A stretch of DNA of 46,016 nt, taken from positions 1,010,800 to 1,056,815 of the forward strand of contig CM030936.1 in NCBI GenBank assembly GCA_018136815.1. Direction: 5' to 3'. This DNA is from Isochrysis galbana (lineage: Eukaryota > Haptophyta > Isochrysidales > Isochrysidaceae). Below the pieces are notes generated by a model that saw nothing but the letters and a program-made list of their open reading frames with translations, did no database searches and was not told where the DNA came from. The position numbers and the translations under genes were made by a program. This document shows positions 7,991 to 18,700 of the stretch, in pieces (the stretch's first letter is position 1; the number at the start of each line of letters is the position of its first letter).

Positions 7991-9235
7991 GTTGCACCCT
8001 CTTAACACCCTCACGCAAATGCACGTCGATCTGCAAAAGGTAGGCGGACACCTTGCCTAGGTTGGCCCCGCGTTTCCCATCGGTCAGCCTGAGGAGACGG
8101 TGGTGATCGTCTCATCCACATCTTCTGATCTGATGATGCGCTTGCACTTTTACCGAGTGGGATTCGAGACTCGACTCGGTATTTACCACCTTCCCACATC
8201 GCACCGACCTTCGAAATCCCTACTCCCTGCCCTCCCCCTCGCTCCATTTCCCGATTTCACCCCCTTCATTCCTGTGACTCGGTGTGAGGCTAAGTGAAAG
8301 GTGGCGGTCTGAAGGAATATCAGGGTTTCATGACAGTAATATTTGGTTTCACAGTACCCGAGCGTCCCTTGTCCCTTGTCCAGATTTCCCCTTCAGGTAC
8401 TGGCAGAGAAGTTCGATGGCGTCGGCGCGTCTGACGCGGCGGCGCTCCGCTTCCTCGCAGGCGAGTCGTGCACCCGACCCTCCTCTCGCGGGCTGCTCCC
8501 TCTGGCTCAGCCGCTCGCCGAAGCAGACGACGGCAGCTGCGTGATCGGCTCTCTCGAGTGGCCGCTGGGTGAGCCGGCGGCGCTGGTGCAGATGCGGCGA
8601 GGGGCGCACTCCGTCCTTCCTCTCGGCACACCTGCGCATGTCGCTCGACGCGCCGCCGTCGAGGCAGATATCGCTGGAGGAGACGAGGCGCAAGAGCTGG
8701 TTTCTTTCTTCTCGGCCGCCGCTGTGGAAACTGGAGGGCTCGCTTATGAACGAGGGGCTTTCGCGCAAAGCAAGCTCTCTGTCGACCAATTCCTACTGCT
8801 GCGCGTCGGTCCATTCGCAGACGCCTGGGATCGGCTCGCGAGGGAGCGCGTATCGAAGGGCGTGGTGACGGCAGGCCTTATTGCAGCAGAGCGTGGCTCC
8901 GCACGTAACCCAAACTGGGGGTGCTGCCTGTGGTCGCAGGCAAGCATATTGCATGGGCTTGGCCGCCTCGACGAGGCTCGTGATATTGCCATCTCCGCAC
9001 TTGAGATGCCCTTCTGGACGATCGGGGCGCCGATCCCCCACGTGCAAAGCGTAGCGCAACTTGGCCATGTGTCCGATATAGTGCACTGTTGCGTGAAGTG
9101 GAGGCGAAGGGCAGTGAGAAGCGTGGGCTTCCGCCTCCAACGGCGCTGGAGAGGGCGCGCAATCGCGCATTTGATCGGTTAGATGCCGTCGTTTCCAGCC
9201 AAAGCGACTGGGATGAAATCAGACCGATGCTCAGG
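7991..9235 (+). pseudogene. TPR-like protein gene, frame-broken and cut by repeat array
   Basis: I read an exon 7991-8039 (frame LHPLNTLTQMHVDLQK) joined in phase 0 over a GT-AG intron to an exon from 8397 (VLAEKFDGVGASD). The long exon stays open to about 9080. It includes KLSVDQFLLLRVGPFADAWD, AGLIAAERG, PNWG and LGRLDEARDIAISALEMPFW, a helix-pair layout typical of TPR-like proteins; I recall similar plastid proteins but cannot name one. Near 9085 the sensible reading moves to another frame: ALLREVEAKGSEKRGLPPP continues to SQSDWDEIRPMLR and then stops being protein-like where the hairpin array starts at 9236. A one- or two-base indel or an assembly error would explain the shift. 5' exons are not identified. 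If the frame break is real, this is a pseudogene. Confidence 0.55.
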
Positions 9236-10262
9236 GCTAATCTGACAACTTCCCGCGCGAGGGGGTAGGGGGGGAAAACAACAACTTTCTGGGGAATGCA
9301 CGTCGGCCGAGCAGCCTACCCCGCCAAGTCGTGCATCGTCCCCAGAAAGTTGTTGGTTTCCCCCCCTACCCCCTTACGCGGAAATGTGTCAGATTTCGTC
9401 CATTAAAAAAAACCATAGTTTGGGGGGGGGAGGGCTAATCTGACAACTTCCCGCGCGAGGGGGTAGGGGGGGAAAACAACAACTTTCTGGGGAATGCACG
9501 TCGGCCGAGCAGCCTACCGCGCCAAGTCGTGCATCGTCCCCAGAAAGTTGTTGGTTTCCCCCTCTACCCCCTCACGCGGAAAGTTGTCAAATTTCGTCTA
9601 TTATAAAAACCCATTCTGACCACCTTCCGCCTGAGGGGTAGGGGGGGGGAAACAACAACTTCCTGGGGAAGGCACGCCGGCCGAGCAGCCCACCCCGCCA
9701 AGTCGTGCACCGCCTCGAGAAAGTTGTTGGTTTCCCCCTACCCCCTCACGCGGAAAGTTGTCAAATTTCGTCCATTAAGAAAAACATAGTTTGGGGGGAG
9801 GGCTAATCTGACAACCAACAACTAGGATAGGCTGCTCGGCCGGTGTGCATCCCCCAGAAAGTAGTTGATTTCCCGCGGAGAGTTGTCAGATTTCAATCCC
9901 ATGTACAAGTGAGCGTTTACAACAAAAGAAACACTCCCTCCCTCTTTCTCCTTTCTCCTCTCTTTCTTCCTCCCTCTTTCTCCTTTCTCCTCCCTCTCTT
10001 TCTCCCCCCTCCGGTATCTCCCTTTCTCCCTCCTTCCGGTATCTCCTCCCCCCCCCCTCTTTCTCCCTCCGATATCTCCTCCTCTCCCCTCTTTTCTCCT
10101 CGCCTCCCTAACCCCCCCCCATACGTGAGGGGGTAGGGGGGGAACCCAACAACTTTCTGGAGGCGGTGCACGACTTGGCGGGGTGGGCTGCTCGGCCGGC
10201 GTGCATTTCCCAGAAAGTTGTTCTTTTCGCGCGGAAAGTTGTCAGATTAGCCCCCCAAACTA
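9236..10262. repeat. Array of long-hairpin units
   Basis: Units begin near 9236, 9434, 9611 and 9801, and a fifth spans about 10120-10262. A full unit reads GCTAATCTGACAACTT, a G-rich arm with AACAACTTTCTGGGG, a loop containing GGCCGAGCAGCC and CGCCAAGTCGTGCA, and then the complementary arm with CCCCAGAAAGTTGTTGG and CGCGGAAA. Arms are about 50 bases with a loop of about 50. Units are joined by ACCATAGTTTGGGGGG. The last units carry the loop in the opposite orientation, so the array is itself partly inverted. No coding sequence is present. Foldback-transposon or MITE units nested in each other are the simplest reading. Confidence 0.8.
9930..10115. repeat. Pyrimidine-rich minisatellite
   Basis: This is a degenerate tandem array of CTCCCTCTTTCTCC and TCCGGTATCTCC words, nearly all C/T on the plus strand, lying inside the hairpin array between its fourth and fifth units. 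Confidence 0.8.
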
Positions 10263-10277
10263 TGATTTTTTTAATGA

Positions 10278-11674
10278 TAAAGCGCAGGCTAGCCCGACAC
10301 CACAACAGCCAGCCGCAAAGGCGCAACCGGAGAGAACTAGAGACGAGACTCGTCCGGAAAACGAGACAAGAGAAATCAAAGTGTCTGAAGAGGATAAATA
10401 CATCACTAAAATGAACAACATATGGATATATACCAACACCAACTACCTGGGAGAGACCACTAGCACCACTGACGTAGCTATGCCGGGAGAAGAGGCACTA
10501 TTCCACACTCCGGCCAGATGGGAAAGCGGGCTCAAAGGCCCGAAGCACCTAGAGTACCCCTTAGCAGACGAATACGCGCTTAACGGCAAGATACAACTTG
10601 ACCAAATCACCGTATCCGACATCACGAGCGAATACCTAGTGGGTGGCCCCAGCGACAAACCGCAGCCGGCCCGAGAAAAGTGGACCCGTAAACTAGACTT
10701 GACCCGGGATGAGTGGATCCACGTGACAAAACTATACACACACCCGATGCTCAAGCACACGGACAAACACCCTCACTTTAAACACATCACTCATAGGAGG
10801 CTAGGCACACGAAACCGATTCGCCACGGCGACCACGGCGAAATGCAGATTATGTAAAAAACATCGCGAAAACTCGACACACCTCGCCAGATGCCCCTCCA
10901 CACAACAAATCTTCCAGGCCGTAGAAGCGGTGACGGGGTACACGCCTAGAGTAGACAGATCGACAGCACAAAAGCTCAAAGATAGACTCTTCGTATACCC
11001 GAACACAACGACACCCGACAGCCTCAAAGCCCTCTACATCATAGCGTGGAGGTACATAATAGGTGACTTTTACAAAATAGAATTTGACAACTACACTTTC
11101 CATCACGTGCCGGTCATCGAAAAAACCCTTAGCAGATTTACGGCCCTCGCCAGAGAACTCACCCCCCCGGGCAAGCCCTCGACCGCACGCACTAGCATAG
11201 CCTCACAAGGGAGAAAACCGAAGCTCAAGTCCCCGCGTGAGCTTTGCGCGCCCGTCTTTACATTCAACGATAAAGGCACACTGATGTTAGGCGGCAACCT
11301 GGCCGCAATAGCCAATGCGCTCCAACTAACGGAAAAGCTAGCGTAACCGCGCATAGGCCGGCACGACGCTTCACTCACCCGCCCTGCCTCGACCCCCGTA
11401 AGCACGGAAACACGCCGCCCATCCCATAGGTCTAAAAAAAGAAAACAACATAGAAACCGATAGCCCGATGGTACAGGAGGAAGGGGTGGAAAAAACCTAT
11501 CGGGGATCGGTGCACACCATCTGCTGCAGGAAACCCCATACACCCAGCCCCTAGGTAGCGCACGAGGGACGGGCCGCAAGGCAGGTGGAGCGGGGATGAG
11601 AGCGGCGGGCGAGGCTGCATGTGTTAGAGTGCATAGTCGCGCGCGCGGCGTGAATATTAAGAAGTTTTTTTTTC
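10278..11674 (+). mobile_element. 5'-truncated LINE, ORF2 C-terminal domain and 3' UTR
   Basis: An open frame of about 355 residues (about 10278-11346) is the C-terminal region of a non-LTR retrotransposon ORF2. It has no reverse transcriptase motifs. Its hallmark is a zinc knuckle of the type CRLCKK..H..C (C-x2-C-x7-H-x4-C) just after the basic RRLGTRNRFATATTAK stretch. LYIIAWRYIIGDFYKI and the QGRKPKLK ... TEKLA end follow. Both later blocks recur in the other LINE fragments of this window. The 3' UTR ends GAATATTAAGAAG plus a T tract at about 11665-11674. The left end abuts the hairpin array directly. Confidence 0.8.
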
Positions 11675-11827
11675 TCCGTGCTCACGACTTTTGTATTTTG
11701 CGCTACACGTAATCAGAATGCTCTACTACCACGTCCGCTAGAAGCCCCTTCCCCTCTACCTCCTGAAACACATCACACCATGGCCCCATGTAAAGGAGAT
11801 TCTACCGTTACCAACAGTAACAAACAC

Positions 11828-12487
11828 CTACTTCTTGCTTAATGAAATATACTGGGAAAGCGCTCCGTCTGCTGCCCGTGCGTATCGTTCGACATCGTAT
11901 AAGTCTTCGTCATCAGGCTCGGCGCTCCCATCCGTGAGAAAGATCAGCTCTGCCTTCAGTTCACCTAAATTGCTCAGGGTCTCGCGCATAGACCCATTTT
12001 GTTGCGCACGAAGACCTGGGGCCTGCGGCTCGAGGCGGGTATCTTTGTACCTTGCCTCCTCGTAATACACGATGAATGCGGCATTGTTCATCGCCTTTTC
12101 TGTTGCCGTGGGCTTTTCAGTCACGACTTCGAAGAGCGACGCGAGATAACCACGATCAAGCTCGCGAGATCCAACGATCTCCAATGCTTCGCGAAGCTGT
12201 TCAATGGACGGCATGGATGAGACGAGCTGTGCACACTGCCGTAACTTCTGCTCGGCAGCAGAGAGCGAATTCAGTGCGTCGTCACGGCTGGGTTGTGCAG
12301 CCGGCGCGGCGAGTGGCAGTAGGAGTGGTATGAGCCCAACACCAAAACACTCTCTCCGGCGGAGCTGGACTAGCACTTGGCTTGTAGGAGAGAAGCTGAG
12401 CGAGAACGAGATGGCGAGATGCAAAAGCAGTGGCATCGGGTCGGTCGGCCGAGCGTGCCGGCGGTGGTGAAGCACTAAGGTGGTCAT
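11828..12487 (-). CDS. Possible thylakoid-lumen protein, unknown function
   Basis: This is a 219-residue protein starting at the ATG at 12487-12485; the frame is open further upstream through a transposon-like insertion but that part is low complexity. The N-terminus has Arg/His residues, a hydrophobic stretch (about 18-33), an RRR, and a second hydrophobic stretch ending PLAAPAAQ (about 50-65). That layout resembles a bipartite plastid plus lumen targeting peptide. The mature part (about 66-219) is helical and acidic, with conserved-looking AAFIVYYEEARYKDTRLEP and a DDEDLYDVERYARAADGALSQY end. Length and helix content recall PsbQ-like lumen proteins, but I see no decisive motif and do not assign it. 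Confidence 0.65.
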   Translation of the reverse strand: MTTLVLHHRRHARPTDPMPLLLHLAISFSLSFSPTSQVLVQLRRRECFGVGLIPLLLPLAAPAAQPSRDDALNSLSAAEQKLRQCAQLVSSMPSIEQLREALEIVGSRELDRGYLASLFEVVTEKPTATEKAMNNAAFIVYYEEARYKDTRLEPQAPGLRAQQNGSMRETLSNLGELKAELIFLTDGSAEPDDEDLYDVERYARAADGALSQYISLSKK

Positions 12488-12507
12488 ACTCGCCGACTCT
12501 ACTCTCG

Positions 12508-13007
12508 TTAACTCTTTACTGCCGGGAGCGCAGCATGCAAATGGATGCTTCGATGTTTGGTTTTTTGAGGTGAGAGAAGAGAGGAAGACATGTTCAACGA
12601 TGTAAGCGACGCTTTCCGCAAAGAAAGAGATGATCGATTTTTTCCCGATCCCCCCCCTCCCCCCCCCTCCCCCCCCCCCCCCCCCCCCTCTCCCTCCCAG
12701 TCCCACTCCGTTGCGCCGCGCCGCCCTCCCCTCAACCTCTCACACCTCTTTCTAACGTGCACACGTGGATTATTTGGTAAACTGAAGCATCCAAATGGCT
12801 GCTTCGCCCCTGGGCCTATTTTCTCCATAATTCCATACTACAATCTCGACCTATTGTGCTGAAAATGGGTGGGAAATGTGGGGAAGGATGTCCCTGAGGC
12901 TCCCCCAGCACCTCATGGGCACCCCTCAAGGCGTTGGCGAGCAGGGACGAAATATGTCGTTTGTCGTTTGAAGCATCCATTTGCATGCTCCGGCAGTAAA
13001 CAGTTAA
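12508..13007. mobile_element. 492-bp TTAA-flanked TIR element (piggyBac-like MITE)
   Basis: TTAA at 12508-12511 and 13004-13007 flank a 492-bp segment. Its ends are inverted repeats: CTCTTTACTGCCGG on the left, and on the right a sequence whose complement is CTGTTTACTGCCGG. The match continues inward with GCATGCAAATGGATGCTTC. TTAA target duplication is the hallmark of piggyBac transposons. There is no transposase, so this is a non-autonomous copy. An internal C tract (about 12649-12687) and a third GCATCCAAATGG word lie inside. The left end is 25 bp from the start codon of the lumen-type protein gene. Confidence 0.8.
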
Positions 13008-13515
13008 GATTTATAGTCTTGTACTCTAGAGAGAGAGAGCATCGAGGGTAGTGGTAGTGGGGCACCTTTGGAAGTGATTCGATGATTCAATGTGGCAATC
13101 TTGATTTTCCACCTTTGAACCAGCGGGTCCGCGCAAATCTGGCCGTGGCCACCACTGGATTTGTTGTGTGATTTGACCATGCGGATGAGGTCCCACCACT
13201 TGCGAGAGCATGCAGCGCGCTCGCTGGCCGATGAGTCGAAGAAAGGTTTTTCAACGAATTTGTAGGGCGGTCAAACAAGGCTTTTAACTTCTAAGGGTGA
13301 AAATTCACCCAGTCAAGATTGAGGTTTTATCACGAGATATTCAGCTATGCTACTTGTAATGGGTATACTAGGCAGAAGCAGAAGCTAATGAGAAAAATAT
13401 GCACACATTTTCGACGCCATTTCCATTTCAATTTCAACACACAGACACAGACCCGAAAACGTTTTCGCGCTCGCGCGGCACCCACATTTGCATTTGCCTG
13501 ATAGTCGTAGGGCTT
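13008..13515. other. No gene seen
   Basis: I find no supported gene. The stretch separates the TTAA-flanked element from a gypsy-derived block and looks like degraded repeat DNA. Confidence 0.4.
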
Positions 13516-14300
13516 TCACATGGTTGTCCGGTTGTCCCAATGCAGGTCCAAGAGCCAAGAGTCCCAAGCCCAGGTCCCAGGTGGTGGCCTTCGTCCATAT
13601 CCCCCTTTAGCCTTTATAGTGGAAGCTCGAAGCTCGGACTCGGAGTCGGAGTACTTACTTAATCTTAAGTTAATCCAACAATCCAATGCTTTTTCGGCCC
13701 AAGGTAGCCGTGTGCGCGGGCTGTGAGAAGCTGGGTGGGCTGCGCGGGCAATGACTGACGAATTGGGATGGCCCATAGGGCCTGAGGGCAATGAGGAAGG
13801 AGGCAGACCGGCGGCAGGCGCGGCGGAGGAGACGACTTCGGAGACGCTGACGGGCTGAGGCCCGTCAGCATAGGAAGGCGGGCAGGCGGGCTTGAGCGAG
13901 GGCGAGGACGGCGGCGAGAGCGACATCGAGCGAGAGGCGAGAGGCGAGGGTGAGTGAGAGGAGGGCTGTGTTGGCAGGGGCTGGCGAGGCGAGGAGAGTT
14001 TGTAGGGTACGAGTGTTACGAGAGCGAGAGCGACGAGAGCGAGAGCGACGGATGACGACTGACGACAAGACGTCGGATCCAACGATGCTGCGACACCGAC
14101 TCACGAACACACTAGAATCATTCACCCAAACCAAGCAAAACATGAAATAACCGAGACCCCACATCGCCGGTAACTCAAACACGTCGCGAGAGACAGAGAG
14201 AGAGAGCGAGAGAGAGAGAGAATCCGCAGCGACGGTCGGAGCGTGTCTTCGCTTTGGATTTTCCCACCAAGGCGGAAAGTCGAAGAGGAACGTTATGTCG
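13516..14300 (-). mobile_element. Ty3/gypsy leader and gag N-terminus remnant (minus strand)
   Basis: On the minus strand an untranslated leader with repeated CGCTCTCG words runs into a Ser/Pro-rich frame (about 13925-13516) beginning MSLSPPSSPSLKP. Leader style and gag-start composition match those at 1870-2132. Sequence related to LTR DNA (shared with 20560-20775) lies just upstream at 14620-14820, so the order is LTR-like, leader, gag. No PBS can be fixed with confidence. The frame decays near 13650. Confidence 0.45.
14184..14221. repeat. GA microsatellite
   Basis: A short run of GAGAGA with one or two interruptions inside the gypsy leader. Confidence 0.85.
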
Positions 14301-14500
14301 CGCAACCACGGCGATCACATTGGATACAGATCGCAGCGAGGTATCCTTGCAATCGAAGAAATCTTGCTGTTGAGCGTGGACCTTCTAGACGTTTCTATCG
14401 AGCAACCCCGAGTAGCAACCAAGGGAGGAGAAAACCAAAAACCAACGGGACCAAGGGCTTCCATGCAACTTGCATCAAGGGGAAAGATTACCCAAAACCA

Positions 14501-14617
14501 AAGCAGCGAATCTAAATCAATCTCCAAGGGGAGATGGCAAACCAAGGACCAAGGAGAAAGATTCCCTCACCCAAGCAGCGAACCTAAATCGATCTCCGAG
14601 GGGAGATGGCAAACCAA
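14501..14617. repeat. Two-copy direct repeat, 72-bp period
   Basis: AAGCAGCGAA(T/C)CTAAATC, a few bases, and then GGGGAGATGGCAAACCAA occurs at 14501-14545 and again at 14573-14617. It adjoins the LTR-like segment and is probably an LTR-internal duplication. Confidence 0.75.
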
Positions 14618-15250
14618 ACCTGATTGCCCCCAGAAGCAGGTAAAGAAACGCGGGGAGATAGCGAATTAAACCTTTTGCGAGGCGCCTGGGAGGAAGAAAG
14701 GTGGGGAAACTTCCCTTCTCTTCGAGAAAGCAGAGGGAGGGCGCTCCAGAACCCTAGATCCTAGGCGTCCACGCGAAGTTTTTGACCGAGAACGAGAACG
14801 AGAGAATTATAACGATAAATACCGTGCCCGAGGTATTCGCCCTTGATAGCGAACAAGATGCACTTGGAGGCCTTGCATGAGAGACCAGCCCATCGGAGAC
14901 GCTCGAGAACGAGATCGAGACGGTGAAGCATTTGCTCGAAGGAGGTGTCGATGCGTTCCTCAAGCGTGCTGCCTGTGCCTGTCGACCAAATTCCGATGTC
15001 GTCCAGGTACGGCATGCAAATCTCCCACGCGAGGCCCTGGAGCACCGCATCCATGAGACGACACATGTAGGAAGGGCCGGATTGGACGCCGAACGGGAGG
15101 TAGTTGAACTCGTACTTCTGGCGATGGGTGCAGAACGCCGTGATGGGTTTGTCCTCCTCCTTGATATGCAGACACCAGAAGCCGGAGGCGAGATCGAGCA
15201 GGCAGAGAAACAAAGAATCTCGAGAGCCTTGGCCGCGAGATAGACGATCG
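14618..15250 (-). pseudogene. Ty3/gypsy reverse transcriptase fragment fused to LTR-like DNA
   Basis: From about 15250 to 14825 the minus strand encodes the middle of a gypsy reverse transcriptase. LLDLASGFW holds the first catalytic Asp, followed by KPITAFCTHRQKYEF, LPFGVQSGPS and MPYLDDIGIWS with the Asp pair (here LDD). The frame reaches EYLGHG and then loses RT similarity. From 14821 down to about 14618 the DNA instead matches 20568-20775, which lies in an LTR-like element. So RT is joined to LTR-type sequence without RNase H or integrase. Upstream the RT begins directly at the 5' fragment of an unrelated retroelement. Confidence 0.75.
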
Positions 15251-15403
15251 ATGGGGAGAGGGATGGGTCAGCAAGGCAGTGTGCTCCTGGCAGGCCATCA
15301 GGCGTGCCAGGAGAGCGGGTGGTTCCTCCCCCATGGCAGGGGAGGAGTGGAGAGAGAGGGGGGCTCGTGCCCCCCCATGGGCGAACTAAGTATAAACTTA
15401 GTT
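15251..15403 (-). mobile_element. 5' end of hairpin-headed retroelement (truncated)
   Basis: Read on the minus strand from 15403, the sequence begins AACTAAGTTTATACTTAGTT. It continues through CCCATGGGGGGGCACGAG and an imperfect palindrome around TGGCACGCCTGATGGCC. This matches the first 150 bases of the complete element at 19484-20235. It stops where the reverse transcriptase fragment begins. Confidence 0.75.
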
Positions 15404-15757
15404 GATGGTCAACAATCGCAGCCCCATCATCTTTAGTAGTTGCTAAAAGCCCCTGTTTGACCGTCCTAACCCTAACACAACGAGAGAGTATAAGAAAGAT
15501 CACCCTTAGGCAGGCTGAAAAGCGTGCAGGGAGATAGAGTCCTCCCCGCTACGGCTCCCAACCCCAAACCCTGAGTATGCACTGTGCATGGATGTGCTAC
15601 TTGCTTTATGCTTCAGCCACCACGAAGGCTGAACAATTCGGTTCGTGCACATCTCAAGCACACCTCCAGTGTGGAATGGGCAACATCTTAACATGTCGCC
15701 TCAACATGTGATGTCCGATGTCGCCTTAACATCGCCTCTTTGCGGCATGCGCGCCCC
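15404..15757. other. No gene seen; 3' flank of the ABCG gene
   Basis: I see no supported reading frame. The sequence lies between a retroelement fragment and the stop codon of the ABCG gene and probably holds its 3' UTR. Confidence 0.45.
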
Positions 15758-18700
15758 TCACGCGGGATCGGGCAGTGGCGAGCGGAAGCGCCGGCCTAGA
15801 GCCCACAAGGCCGCCAAACGGTATGCGATGGCCATCATCACTAACACCATACATGCCGCGCGGGGAGTCAAGTCTGTGACGCCCATACGGCGCAGTGCCT
15901 CGTCCCCAGAGGACATTGGGCACACACGGTCGGGCCATTTGACGCGAAGCAGAGCAAGGACAATGTTGAGAGGTGTGGAAGGGGGCGGCGGGCCAACGAG
16001 TTCAGCATCGGTGCAGGAGAGTGTGAGGCCCTCAAACTCGTTGCGCAAGAGCCCCGTAAAGGCGTACCTACAAAGGAGTGGGATGGACATTGGGCGTATC
16101 ACGCAAGCATGCTCTCATGCTCAGTCAGCGAAATATTGGAACACGACGTCTGGGTGCTAACGAATGGATTTGTACCGGTAGGCTCACCTGAAGAGATTCA
16201 CCCGGTTGAGAAGGCGAAAGAAGAGAGGCGTGGCCGCCGGCGAAACAAAGTAGCCCCCAGACGCCATCATCAGCGCAAGGAGGAGAGGCGAGACGACTGC
16301 GGCCGACTTGTCATCCGGTAGCAGAGCTCCGATAAAGACGACGTAAGATTCGGCTACCTGACACAAAGTTGACAATGAGATCAAGAATGTTGTACGTCAA
16401 AGACAAAAAAAGGGGTGTTCACCATGGGCTTACAAAACAAAATACCCTCGAAGCGAAGGAAGCGATACCGGCCTAACTTTCAACTCGAAGGCGTGTAGTG
16501 CAAGTGGCGCAATTTAAATAGGTGGGCACCAGCCGGCGCGCAATAGATAGCAGGCAAGCCGTGCACGATGGCAGCCCTCAATGGGCACGACGAGGCTGCG
16601 CATCGCACCAGCGTGGCTAAGGTGACCAGGGCCTGAAAAGTGACGAACTGCTGCATCGTGGGGGCCAACCCAACGAGTCCATAGCATGCGGTGCCGAAGA
16701 CAAGACCAAATGTAGCTTGCAGGTACGATTCAGCGAGGGAACGGGCGAGAAAGTATGGAGTCGTTGAGTAGAGACGACTGCGTGCCTTCGAATCGCAAGC
16801 GAGGGGTGTCCAGGTCAATTGCACCAAGATCCTTCTCCGACTCCTTTCCCGCTTGGCGAATGCGAGAGTAGCATGGACGTGTTGTACACGATAAGTTCAA
16901 CACCAACCTTGTGTTTGCTTACCTCGTGTTGCGCAATGGCTCTCTCGGCTAGGAAGGTCCGTAGAGATGCAGAGGATGACATCACTTGCGTGGTCAGAAT
17001 GAAGTAGAGCGCACCTGCGCGGTCCTGGAATAAACATGACGAGCCTCCCAGGGGTGAGAGGAAGAGCCAACGCAACAAAGCCAGGTCCTTCAGTATCGGG
17101 GGCTGTTTAAGGATGGAACGGTGCGGCAGTGAAGAAGCAGCTTTCTGCGTGGCGTTGTGGGGCAAGCGTAAAGCAACAACTTTGACACAAACTAGCGCAG
17201 CGGCCTTCACCTGCGCGCCTTGTTGCGTGGTTCCGACTCCGGAAAATAGAGCTCCGACAACAAGGCTCATGGCGATGGTCCGACCACTGAGGGCGCGAAC
17301 AAAAGCAGGATTGCGAGCGTTTTGCACGCGCGCACGCCAGAGGAGGACACGGAATTGCTCCCATTGTCCGACGCCTTGGGCGCGGTTCGGTGTCAAGGAA
17401 GAGGAGGGCGCAACGATGGTGTGGTCGGAGAGGCTGCCCTCGATTCCAAAGGATTGGTGGGCGGAAGCAGCGGCATATTCGACTGGCGGGATGGGACGCG
17501 CCGCTGGACCAAAGGCCGCGAGGCGGGAGACGATGCCCAGATCCTCAGAGTCTGCGTTCAGGATGTGATCTCGAGATGAAGAAAGCGTGCTACAGGCGTT
17601 CGCTTGTGCCTATACTTCGCACCCTCCTTGCGACACTTTCACACAACCACTACTAGTAAATACATGGTATCACGCACGCTCTGACTGCACCTGCCGCGAG
17701 GTCAAGAAGGTGCTCTGCGACCGAGGTCTCGTCAGGCTTGGGAAGACCGATGCGTTCGAAATGTGCCGCCGCAAATCGTGAGGGTCCGAAGTAGATCGTT
17801 TGTCCTACGACTCGAATATGACAAGGAGACACGTGTGCTCAAGCAGTTCCAACGTTAGGGATCGCCGCGAGGGGAGCTGGAGGAGTAGATAAGGAGCCAC
17901 GCAACGAAAGGTGTACGTTATTGGCCTCACCTTGCGCAGATAGCAACGTGGCTTGGTGCAGCAATGCCCACAGCTTGCCCCCTGGCTGATGAATCGTGAG
18001 AGCGACGGCGCGTGTCTTTGCGAGTTGGCGCAACGTCGTTAGGAGGAAGAGGGCGGCACGCGAATCGAGACCCGAGGTGGGCTCGTCAAGCAAAAGCAAC
18101 GAAGGCGAGTGCCTGCAGAGGCCAGACATGTGAGTATGTGTTCGTGACTAGCGGGCTGAATCAGTGTGAGAGCGATTTTGATCCAAATTGCTCACATGAT
18201 CTCTGTCGCTACCGAAAGCCTCTTTCGCTCTCCTCCTGAAATTCCCCGGCCGGTGACTGCCCCAGCACCACCGACGGCCGACTGAGCAACGGAATTGAGA
18301 CCAACTGACGCAAGTGCCTCGTGGACGCGTACAGAGCGCTGTGAAGCGTCAACGCCTCTCCTGCTTGCAGAGGAAAGGGGAGCAGTGTGGGGAGAAATCC
18401 TCTGATGCAAATTAGAAGAAGGTAGGTGTGCTGTGCTACATATCATGGTACAGGCATGGTACCGGCGTCTAAGCTATAGCGAGAGACGTCTTGGAATAGT
18501 GACTGTGAAAGACTTGTGTGGGGCGCTATTCTCTTCTGACAGAGGACGTCACCCACAGAAACAAATGTCTCCGTGTGTTGACGTGGAGGGAAATTCGACG
18601 TCGGCTGCTAGTGGCAGCTGCAGCTCAATGTGAGGAAACGTGTGCCATGTGCTCACTCTCGGCAGTATGAGCAGCATCAGCACGCCTCAAAGAAAGTAAA

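Noticed and set aside
8150..8190. tRNA-like GGGATTCGAGACTC box
   Set aside because: It resembles a B box, but no acceptor stem, anticodon arm or terminal T run can be folded around it.
9236..10262. CRISPR-like or tandem regulatory array
   Set aside because: Units are long hairpins with conserved loops, not short repeats with variable spacers, and the genome is eukaryotic.
15645..16160. 171-codon plus-strand frame
   Set aside because: It lies antisense to the last ABCG exon, which has matching splice phases and clear transporter similarity.
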